DNA of 12,461 nucleotides from Gammaproteobacteria bacterium. GTDB taxonomy: Bacteria > Pseudomonadota > Gammaproteobacteria > Pseudomonadales > Pseudohongiellaceae. The notes below the pieces were generated by a model, which saw nothing but the letters and a program-made list of their open reading frames with translations, was not told the origin of the DNA and did not search any database. Positions 1 through 5,634 of this stretch are shown piece after piece. Where the stretch lies: NCBI GenBank assembly GCA_003556835.1, contig PWQG01000296.1, forward strand, positions 1 to 12,461. The letters are read 5' to 3'. Each line of letters opens with the position of its first letter. Position 1 is the stretch's first letter. A program made the position numbers and the translations under genes.

Positions 1-228
1 ACCCAGCGCCACCGGCATGGCCATCGATTGACCAAAGAGCTCGATGGCGGTGTTCAGTTCCGAGACATCACACATGACCCGTTGCCGCAGGGCCAGTGAT
101 TGCATGTCCTCGACATTGCGGGCCAGGGTCAGTTCAGCGTAGGAGCCCCCGTCGAGGTATTCAAAGAAAAGATGTGGCAGCCGTCGACGGGCGGCTTCAC
201 GGAAATCGCGGACGGTGACGGCGGGCAT
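1..228 (-). CDS. lldD: FMN-dependent L-lactate dehydrogenase, N-terminal part (runs off the left edge)
   Basis: Seventy-six codons are present and the reading frame is still open at base 1. The translation begins MPAVTVRDFREAARRRLP and continues with FFEYLDGGSYAELTLARN, then ALRQRV and finally SMAMPVALG. This is the N-terminal pattern of the FMN-dependent alpha-hydroxy-acid dehydrogenases. The Y-x-DGG-x-Y/AE-x-TL-x-RN segment and the closing MPVAL segment, where the FMN-binding barrel begins, fit LldD especially well. Known family role: membrane-associated oxidation of L-lactate to pyruvate, with electrons passed to quinone. The ATG at 228 has an AGGA-type ribosome site about eight bases upstream. 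The methyltransferase gene ends only 41 bases upstream on the same strand, so the two may be co-transcribed. Catalytic residues lie outside the window, so glycolate or mandelate relatives are not strictly excluded. Confidence 0.85.
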   Translation of the reverse strand, partial: MPAVTVRDFREAARRRLPHLFFEYLDGGSYAELTLARNVEDMQSLALRQRVMCDVSELNTAIELFGQSMAMPVALG

Positions 229-269
229 GGGAGCATCCTGTATGAATTCGGGGCTGACATGATACCGGA

Positions 270-872
270 TCAGGCAGGTCGGCGCGCAATGATCCGGGCC
301 AGGGCCACCTGCCGGCCATCCGGATCGCTGACCAGGCCTTCTTCTTCGTATTGGATTTCCAGGCCCCGGACCGCCTCGCGCAGCGCGCCCGGTGCCACAC
401 GGAAGTCGGGGTTGCCCGGCCCGGCCACTTCCTGATCGGTCTGGAGGTGCACCTCACAGAGCAGGCTGCCGCCCGGGCGCAAATGATCGCCGGCCTGGGC
501 CAGCAGTGCCAGATCGAGATAGCGCACGATCAGGATGAGATCATAATCGGTACACGTTTCTGGCAAACCCAGATCGAGATCATGTTCGATCCAGCGGATG
601 TCCGCTGTTTCCGGTTCTGCGACCTGCGGCGCGGTCATCAGCGCGTTACTGGCAATATCCACCGCATCCACCTGGTAGCCCTGTTCAGCCAGGAAAAGCG
701 CGTTGCGTCCGCGGCCGCAGGCAAGGTCAAGCGCCCGGGGCACAGGGCCTGCAACATGCTGCCGGCGAATCTCCCCCAGCTTTTGTTCCAGCAAGCGGGA
801 CGGATGGCTGCGTTCAGCGTATGCGCCCTCTGCGTAGCGCTGCGTCCAGCGTTTGCGGTCCTGTTCACTCAT
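270..872 (-). CDS. Class I SAM-dependent methyltransferase (TehB-like size class)
   Basis: A complete 200-residue protein. Residues 47-57 (ALDLACGRGRN) are motif I, the S-adenosylmethionine-binding glycine loop. Residues 68-74 (QVDAVDI-type) contain the acidic residue at the end of strand 2 that holds the ribose. Residues 131-135 (LRPGG) are the usual post-strand-5 motif. The N-terminal pattern RWTQRYAEGAYAERSHPS is typical of short cytoplasmic methyltransferases often annotated as TehB-like or tellurite-resistance-like. The substrate cannot be read from the sequence, and the family label does not prove a role in tellurite resistance. The ATG has an AGGA about nine bases upstream. The gene is divergent from the LysM gene across a 164-base gap and is followed by lldD after 41 bases, so it may be the first gene of an operon. 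Confidence 0.85.
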   Translation of the reverse strand: MSEQDRKRWTQRYAEGAYAERSHPSRLLEQKLGEIRRQHVAGPVPRALDLACGRGRNALFLAEQGYQVDAVDIASNALMTAPQVAEPETADIRWIEHDLDLGLPETCTDYDLILIVRYLDLALLAQAGDHLRPGGSLLCEVHLQTDQEVAGPGNPDFRVAPGALREAVRGLEIQYEEEGLVSDPDGRQVALARIIARRPA

Positions 873-933
873 CCGGAGTCCTCATTCTGCTGTCGGGAGA
901 TTGTGCCAGATCAGCAATTCGTCAACAAAAACA

Positions 934-961
934 TTGTCCTACTGGACAGAATCGATAAAGT
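934..961 (+). promoter_or_regulatory. Possible sigma-70-like promoter overlapped by a TGTCC-N4-GGACA inverted repeat
   Basis: TTGTCC (934-939) and TAAAGT (956-961) each match four of six consensus positions and are separated by 16 bases. They point towards the LysM peptidase gene, which starts at 1037. A perfect inverted repeat, TGTCC-tact-GGACA (935-948), lies over the -35 element, where a dimeric regulator could sit. Both readings are weak. The dyad lies in the shared region between divergent genes and could serve either one. The rest of 873-1036 shows no ORF or terminator that I can support. Confidence 0.25.
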
Positions 962-1036
962 GCGTGAAAATCGCTCCAAAGTCTTGCGATTCGCAACCCG
1001 ACCGAGAATAACAAGCTGAACAGGTAAGCAGCCGGT

Positions 1037-1924
1037 ATGAATAAACTGACAGCAACCCTTGCAGCCTCCGCCCTGTTGATGACCACGCTTTCAGCCCAGG
1101 CGCAGACACTGAGCGGATCACGTACCGCGATGCAACAGCAGTACGGGCACGCGGTATCCAATCAATACAGTTTTGCCCAGACTGCGGGTGATGTCACCCG
1201 GATGGTCAATAACGGAGAACTGGTCCGGGTTCGCTCCAATCGCGACTTCATCGTCCATAATGTCTCTTTCCCCTATCTTCGTCCCCAGCTCCATACTTTT
1301 GTCCAGCGCCTGGCATCGCAGTACCACAATGCCTGCGGTGAGCAACTGGTGGTCACCAGTATGACCCGGCCCATCGACCGGCAGCCGAATAATGCACATA
1401 ACCAGTCCGTGCATCCGGCGGGCATGGCTTTTGATCTGCGGGTGCCACGCAATTCCCGCTGTCGCCACTGGCTGGAAAGCACCCTGCTGACCCTGGAGGG
1501 ACGCGAAGTGCTCAATGTCATTCGGGAGCGACGTCCGCCGCATTATCATGTGGCCGTGTTCCCCGAACCCTACGAATTTTATCTGGCGACCATCACTGGT
1601 CAGCAACGCGAATACGTTGTGCAGGCCGGTGATACATTGTCGGGAATTGCCGCGCGAACCGGCGCCTCGGTGGCCCAACTGCGGGCCGGTAACAGCCTGC
1701 GCGGGGATCTGATCCGGGTTGGTCAGCGGCTGCAGGTGCCGGCGGCCAATGTGGCATCCAGCGCTCCCAGGGCGGTCGAGCATGAAGTGCGACCGGGTGA
1801 GACCCTGTGGCGGATTGCCCGGCGCTACGAAACCAGTGTTGACGCGCTCAAAAGCGAGAATGGACTGGCTGATGATCTGCTCAGGGTCGGCCAGTTGTTG
1901 CGCGTCTTGGTGGGTGAATCCTGA
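1037..1924 (+). CDS. Exported DUF5715/M15-like (LAS-type) peptidase with two LysM domains
   Basis: A 295-residue protein. Residues 1-22 form a Sec signal peptide ending in AQA. The central domain (about 30-185) carries VVTSMTRP (105-112), SVHPAGMAFD (124-133) and HYHVAVFP (169-176). The middle motif matches the S-x-H-x2-G-x-A-x-D pattern of M15/LAS zinc peptidases, so His126, Asp133 and one of His169/His171 are plausible metal ligands. Glu164 or a nearby residue could be the general base. Two LysM repeats follow: about 192-234 (with VQAGDTLSGIA) and about 248-291 (with VRPGETLWRIA). LysM binds N-acetylglucosamine polymers such as peptidoglycan. The protein is therefore probably a periplasmic cell-wall endopeptidase or a non-catalytic wall-binding relative; catalysis is inferred. 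The ribosome site is weak (AGG about 12 bases upstream). The gene converges on the FAD oxidoreductase gene, with an 18-base gap between their ends. Confidence 0.85.
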   Translation: MNKLTATLAASALLMTTLSAQAQTLSGSRTAMQQQYGHAVSNQYSFAQTAGDVTRMVNNGELVRVRSNRDFIVHNVSFPYLRPQLHTFVQRLASQYHNACGEQLVVTSMTRPIDRQPNNAHNQSVHPAGMAFDLRVPRNSRCRHWLESTLLTLEGREVLNVIRERRPPHYHVAVFPEPYEFYLATITGQQREYVVQAGDTLSGIAARTGASVAQLRAGNSLRGDLIRVGQRLQVPAANVASSAPRAVEHEVRPGETLWRIARRYETSVDALKSENGLADDLLRVGQLLRVLVGES

Positions 1925-1947
1925 TTTCGGGCATGACTCTCATCAGG
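1920..1947. repeat. Inverted repeat whose arms contain both convergent stop codons
   Basis: CCTGAT (1920-1925) and ATCAGG (1942-1947) pair perfectly around a 16-base loop. The TGA stop of the LysM gene lies in the left arm and the TGA of the oppositely oriented oxidoreductase gene lies in the right arm. It could fold in both transcripts and act as a crude bidirectional 3' end. No T-run follows in either direction, so it does not meet the usual definition of an intrinsic terminator. Confidence 0.3.
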
Positions 1948-3304
1948 CAAACAGCCGCAGCGGATCATGGTCCTTGCGAATCTTCTCCAGGCGTTCCCGA
2001 TTCGCGCCAAAGGCGGCCTGCATACGGTCCTGATCGTCCCGGTCCAGATAGTTGGCGTACACACCGCCAGTGGAGTGGGGCAACATCGCTTCATAGATGC
2101 CCCGGGTCCAGGCGATGGCCTGCTCGTCATCCGCGGCATGCTCCCAACCTGCCCAGATACCGAAATTGAAAGGTGCTGAGCGATGCGGAAACGCGGTGGC
2201 CTCGGGTTTCACGCGACCGATGGCGCCGCCCAGGCTCTCTATGGCGACTGCCGAGAATGGCCCGGGGAAAGGCGTATCCAGGGCAGCAATCAGACTATCG
2301 ATCGCGGCATCGGACAGATCCTGCAGGTATTGTGACTTCCAATAATAGCGGGCGCCATCCGGCGTTGCTTCATTGAAGCTTTTCTGCATATCGCAGTAGG
2401 ACACGGCCTGCACCATCTGCAACATGGGTTCCCCATGATCCGCCAGGGACTGCAGAGTGCCAAGGCCGATTTCTTTGGGCCCGGAATGACAGCCCACAAA
2501 GGCGATGGCTATTTTACCGTGCTGATCTTCGGGGAAGGGTTCAACCGGGGGTACAGGCATGGCGAAGGCATTGCAGCCAACGGCATCCGGAGCATCGGCC
2601 ATGAAATCACGGAAGAAGCGAAGTGCCTCGCCGCCGCGCTCCAGAGGATGAAACACCTGTATCGTGGCCACCTCCGGTCCTACCGGATGCAGCCGGAACT
2701 CGAAGTTGGTGACCACTCCCAGGCCTGCGCCACCGCCACGCAGGGCCCAGAACAGATCCGGGTTCTCGTCTTCACTTGCGCGGCGCAACTCGCCATCAGC
2801 GGTCACCACATCAAGCGACAGCAGGTTATCAATCGAAAGACCAAAGCTGCGCCCGAGCCATCCCATGCCGCCACCCAGGGTCAGCCCGGCAACCCCCGTG
2901 CGGGAGTCGACACCGCCCGTAGTGGCCAGGCCATGCGCCTGTGTGGCGGCGTCCATCTGTTCCAGGGTGGCGCCGGGCCCGACATTGGCCGAACGTTGAT
3001 CGACATTCACTTCGACCTCGTGCATTCCTGACAGATCGATCACCAGGCCATCGTCCAGCAGGGCGGTGCCGGCCACGCCGTGACCGCCGCCCCGAACACT
3101 GACCCGCATGCCTTGCGATTGTGCGAAGTTCACGGCCTGGATCACATCGTTCACATCGCGGGCCCTTGCGATCAATGCCGGCCTGCGATCGATCATGCCA
3201 TTCCACAACTGGCGTGCCTGATCGTAATCGGGGGATGCGGGGTTCAGTACTTCGCCCCGGAAGTCATCCTGTAATAGCTTGCTTGTACTGTTTTTTGTAG
3301 CCAT
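1943..3304 (-). CDS. FAD-binding PCMH-type oxidoreductase, berberine-bridge-enzyme-like
   Basis: A 453-residue protein with no signal peptide. The FAD-binding half contains VSVRGGGHGVAG (68-79). His75 there is at the position that forms the 8-alpha-histidyl FAD bond in this family. VDSRTGVAGLTLGGGMGWL (132-150) follows, then DVVTADGE (165-172) and LFWALRGGGAGLGVVT (184-199). In doubly linked members a cysteine follows GV in the second motif; here it is Ala139, so any covalent link would be through histidine alone. The C-terminal substrate domain includes YANYLDRDD (416-424), but the protein ends at DPLRLFA. Relatives usually continue with a short N-x-N-type tail. The substrate is unknown; the family oxidises sugars, alcohols and secondary metabolites. 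GGGAGG lies six bases before the ATG at 3304. The gene is 67 bases downstream of the lipoprotein gene on the same strand and may share its transcript. Confidence 0.9.
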   Translation of the reverse strand: MATKNSTSKLLQDDFRGEVLNPASPDYDQARQLWNGMIDRRPALIARARDVNDVIQAVNFAQSQGMRVSVRGGGHGVAGTALLDDGLVIDLSGMHEVEVNVDQRSANVGPGATLEQMDAATQAHGLATTGGVDSRTGVAGLTLGGGMGWLGRSFGLSIDNLLSLDVVTADGELRRASEDENPDLFWALRGGGAGLGVVTNFEFRLHPVGPEVATIQVFHPLERGGEALRFFRDFMADAPDAVGCNAFAMPVPPVEPFPEDQHGKIAIAFVGCHSGPKEIGLGTLQSLADHGEPMLQMVQAVSYCDMQKSFNEATPDGARYYWKSQYLQDLSDAAIDSLIAALDTPFPGPFSAVAIESLGGAIGRVKPEATAFPHRSAPFNFGIWAGWEHAADDEQAIAWTRGIYEAMLPHSTGGVYANYLDRDDQDRMQAAFGANRERLEKIRKDHDPLRLFA

Positions 3305-3371
3305 CGGATCCTCCCGTTTGTATTTCTACATCTCCGGATTCCGTCGCGTGCCGCCTGAGGTGGTCATACGC

Positions 3372-3971
3372 TCAAAACGCGCTGCGTCCTCCGCCCCGCA
3401 TAACCATATTGCCGATGAGCGGTGAATCACTGGTCACGGAGATTTCCCGGTTGTCTTCGTCAGCGGCGCTGATCGAGAGCGTGACCATTATCGGGTTGTC
3501 CTGATTTGCTTCCGGTATGGTAATACCGTGGGCTGCAATATTCTCCCGCATTTCCTCGTCGACCGAGGTGCCGAGGCTGCCGAAATCGGGACGTACCGAT
3601 TCAATCGCCACTGTCACCCGGCCCGGTTCAGCTTCCTCGACCAGGCCCCTGATGTGCAGCGCCATGCCTACGGGGCTGCCGCGGAATTCGAAGGACGGGT
3701 CGTTGAACTCAGTCATGTCGCGCGGCGAAGTGGAGAGGCTGAATACCCGTCTGCTCATCTCCATATCCACCTCCGGGAAGTCGAGGCCTGATGGCAGCAG
3801 GCTTGCCTCCCCGGTCCAGCTCATGCCTCGCGTCCCCACGTCCGACAGTTCGAACTGGTGACCGTTGCCGACGCCAATCGGGGTTCCGGCGTCGTTGTCA
3901 GCACCGCAGCCAAATAGCAAGGCGGCGCTGAGCATGAAGGTGGAGGTGGTTCTTGCCAGTGAATATTGCAT
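3372..3971 (-). CDS. Putative outer-membrane or periplasmic lipoprotein of unknown function
   Basis: A 199-residue protein that I do not recognise. The first 21 residues are a type II signal peptide ending in ALLFG, with Cys22 as the lipidated residue. The mature part is acidic and predicted mainly beta-strand by eye, with no cysteine other than Cys22 and no catalytic motif. I chose the ATG at 3971 because AAGGAG lies seven bases upstream and it places the signal peptide cleanly. An in-frame ATG at 3998, sharing one base with the upstream gene's stop, and a TTG at 4001 would add 9 or 10 residues (ATG MRRQTRSAP-type) and are less likely. The gene follows the 496-residue exported protein after 26 bases, so the two are almost certainly co-transcribed and may act together in the envelope. 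Residues 118-127 and 161-181 look like beta-strand stretches; this is a visual judgement only. Confidence 0.75.
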   Translation of the reverse strand: MQYSLARTTSTFMLSAALLFGCGADNDAGTPIGVGNGHQFELSDVGTRGMSWTGEASLLPSGLDFPEVDMEMSRRVFSLSTSPRDMTEFNDPSFEFRGSPVGMALHIRGLVEEAEPGRVTVAIESVRPDFGSLGTSVDEEMRENIAAHGITIPEANQDNPIMVTLSISAADEDNREISVTSDSPLIGNMVMRGGGRSAF

Positions 3972-3978
3972 GGGGGCA

Positions 3979-3984
3979 CTCCTT
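3979..3984 (-). promoter_or_regulatory. Ribosome binding site that decides the lipoprotein start
   Basis: AAGGAG on the minus strand lies seven bases before the ATG at 3971. It favours that start over the ATG at 3998 and the TTG at 4001, which have no comparable site. Confidence 0.7.
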
Positions 3985-3997
3985 GTCTGTCTTCTCA

Positions 3998-5488
3998 TCA
4001 AAACACCGCGGCGGGAATATTGTCCCAGACAAACCGTGCGGTGAATTCTCCATCGAGCTCAAAGGCTGCACTTTCTCCCAGCGCTTCCAGGGGTGTTGCC
4101 ACGCCATTGATCGAAAGCCGGCCGCTGATCTGGTCTTCATCAATACTATCGAGTACAACTTCGCCGTCAAAGGCCGTACCCACCGCGGTGTGACGGATTT
4201 CGCCCGGCTGACTGACATCCGCGAGGATCAGGAAGGCGACCAGGTCCCCCATCATGTGCTCGGGCTCCAGTCGACTGTCGCTCACATCGAGCGTCGTGGC
4301 GGCTTCCGGTACACCATCACCCACTCGCATCATGATCAGGCAGGCGGCCTGTTCCAGTGATCCGTCGAAGCCCTCCAGCGTGAGCGCGAAGCTGTTGCTC
4401 TGGCGACCGAAAGCGGCCTCGCCCAACATATCCGCATTCATGCTCCCCTCGATATTGCCCTGGAAGCTCGCGTTCTCCCGCATCATGTCCTGCAATTGGT
4501 CCGTGGGGATCTGCTCGGGCAGTGCCGGGCAGACATCCAGGATACTGGCAAGAATGACCGGTGTTTCCAGGTATTCCAGGGTGGCGGCATCCGTGGCATA
4601 GGTATCCTGCAGAGCAGCGTAGTCAAAGGGCGCCGCGGTAGTGGAGAAGTCGGTCATCAGGATCTCGTAGGCTGCGTTACCGGCCTGTCCCAGGCGCTGA
4701 TCCTCTTCCCGGATCCAGTCCTGCGCTGCAAGCTGCTCCAGGGTGGGCTCCTCGATCAGGAACTCCTGCAAGCGGGCGCCAGCCAGCAGGCCCAAGGGCG
4801 TGAGCGCATCCGCCAGCGCCTGCTGATAATGTTCATGCACGTTCGGGGTGGCAGAGGGTGCGAACAGGAAGCTGAAAATGCCATTGCTGATCTGCAGCGG
4901 GCCATAGGAAAAAGGCAGATCTTCAATCATCCAGACGCTGCCGTAATTCAGCATGTGGTAGGGATCGTCATCCTCTCCCCGCACCATCTCCGTGATCAGG
5001 GCGAGGCGGTGTTCGGTGGCGGTGTGTCCGGCAATCTCGCGTTCATTGCCGGTGGCCCCGGTTGCCACGCGGGTGGAAAGGATCTGCCGGGGATTGTCGA
5101 ATACGTCCGTGAAGGCATAGGGCAGCTCATGTTGCTCCACGCCCACGGCGGGTACCAGCATTCCCTTTGCATTATCAAGACGGTGTGCCTGGTTGCCCAG
5201 GGCCGAGCCGGTGTATACCGGATCACTTCCGCCAAGGCCGCTTTCATAGCCTTCGTCGGGACGGATCCGAGTGACCTCACTGCTTTCAATGACGGTCCAA
5301 TAGAGATCTTCACCCCCGATATCCATGTGCAGTTGATAACTCCGGTGCTCTTCCGCCGGTTCGATATTGATGGCGGTGATATTCACCGGATTGTCACCAG
5401 CCTGCGCCAGTGCTTGGGCTGAAGTCAGTAGGCTGAAAGTGGCGATGGGAAGGACAAGTGATTTTGCCAGGCGTGATATCGGGATCAT
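3998..5488 (-). CDS. Exported 496-residue protein of unknown function
   Basis: A signal peptide covers residues 1-30 and ends in ALAQA, so the protein is probably periplasmic or secreted. I do not recognise the family. Residues 150-200 (IAGHTATEHRLALIT, then SVWMIEDLPFSYGPL) faintly recall DUF4412-type periplasmic domains, in which a G-x-x-x-x-E/Y strand is followed by a WV/WM-x-x-DL segment; this is a weak resemblance. Residues 215-340 look helical. Residues 345-485 look like a separate beta-rich domain, with TAVGTAFDGEVVLDSID (433-449), ISGRLSINGVATPLE (454-468) and FELDGEFTARF (476-486). Cys320 and Cys383 are the only cysteines and could form a disulfide. AGAAGGAG-type bases lie six bases before the ATG. 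The lipoprotein gene follows after 26 bases. A promoter candidate lies at 5595-5624. No catalytic motif is evident. Confidence 0.8.
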   Translation of the reverse strand: MIPISRLAKSLVLPIATFSLLTSAQALAQAGDNPVNITAINIEPAEEHRSYQLHMDIGGEDLYWTVIESSEVTRIRPDEGYESGLGGSDPVYTGSALGNQAHRLDNAKGMLVPAVGVEQHELPYAFTDVFDNPRQILSTRVATGATGNEREIAGHTATEHRLALITEMVRGEDDDPYHMLNYGSVWMIEDLPFSYGPLQISNGIFSFLFAPSATPNVHEHYQQALADALTPLGLLAGARLQEFLIEEPTLEQLAAQDWIREEDQRLGQAGNAAYEILMTDFSTTAAPFDYAALQDTYATDAATLEYLETPVILASILDVCPALPEQIPTDQLQDMMRENASFQGNIEGSMNADMLGEAAFGRQSNSFALTLEGFDGSLEQAACLIMMRVGDGVPEAATTLDVSDSRLEPEHMMGDLVAFLILADVSQPGEIRHTAVGTAFDGEVVLDSIDEDQISGRLSINGVATPLEALGESAAFELDGEFTARFVWDNIPAAVF

Positions 5489-5526
5489 GGAGACTCCTTC
5501 TGCGGTAATACGTCGGCATTACTCGT

Positions 5527-5551
5527 AAGAGCGACAGCAAGGGACGCTCTT
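5527..5551. repeat. Perfect 7-bp inverted repeat in the leader of the unknown exported gene
   Basis: AAGAGCG (5527-5533) and CGCTCTT (5545-5551) pair perfectly across 11 bases. A smaller repeat, GTAAT (5505-5509) with ATTAC (5518-5522), lies between it and the ribosome site. No T-run follows, so it is not a standard terminator. If the promoter at 5595-5624 is used, both structures would lie in the roughly 100-base 5' leader of the mRNA. Confidence 0.4.
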
Positions 5552-5588
5552 CGACAACCGGTACTCCTTGTGAATTGTTCTTGATTCT

Positions 5589-5618
5589 GGGCTGTTTATA
5601 CCAGCCCTTCCATGGGCT
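5589..5618. repeat. Three alternating GGGCT/AGCCC arms overlapping a promoter
   Basis: GGGCTG (5589-5594) pairs with CAGCCC (5602-5607) across seven bases. The AGCCC of that second arm also pairs with GGGCT (5614-5618) across six bases. The arms flank the -10 box and cover most of the spacer of the promoter candidate. This arrangement would suit a repressor or activator site. No T-run follows on either strand, so it is not a clear terminator of the DUF885 gene. Confidence 0.45.
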
Positions 5619-5624
5619 TGGCAA
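5595..5624 (-). promoter_or_regulatory. Sigma-70-like promoter for the unknown exported protein and lipoprotein
   Basis: On the minus strand TTGCCA (5619-5624) and TATAAA (5595-5600) each match five of six consensus positions and are 18 bases apart. Transcription would start near 5588, leaving about 100 bases of leader before the ATG at 5488. It lies in the 146-base gap after the DUF885 stop codon, so the two-gene unit can be expressed separately from the upstream genes. Confidence 0.55.
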
Positions 5625-5634
5625 ACACCTGACA

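Noticed and set aside
351..1019. A 222-codon plus-strand frame opposite the TehB-like methyltransferase
   Set aside because: The opposite strand has clear methyltransferase motifs. This frame has no recognisable domain, and its end runs through the regulatory gap.
2435..3031. A 198-codon plus-strand frame opposite the FAD oxidoreductase
   Set aside because: It mirrors a segment with clear FAD-binding motifs on the minus strand, and has no ribosome site or recognisable domain.
4496..5422. A 308-codon plus-strand open frame opposite the unknown exported gene
   Set aside because: The minus-strand frame has a signal peptide, a strong ribosome site and normal composition. The plus-strand reading has none of these and looks like a shadow in G+C-rich DNA.
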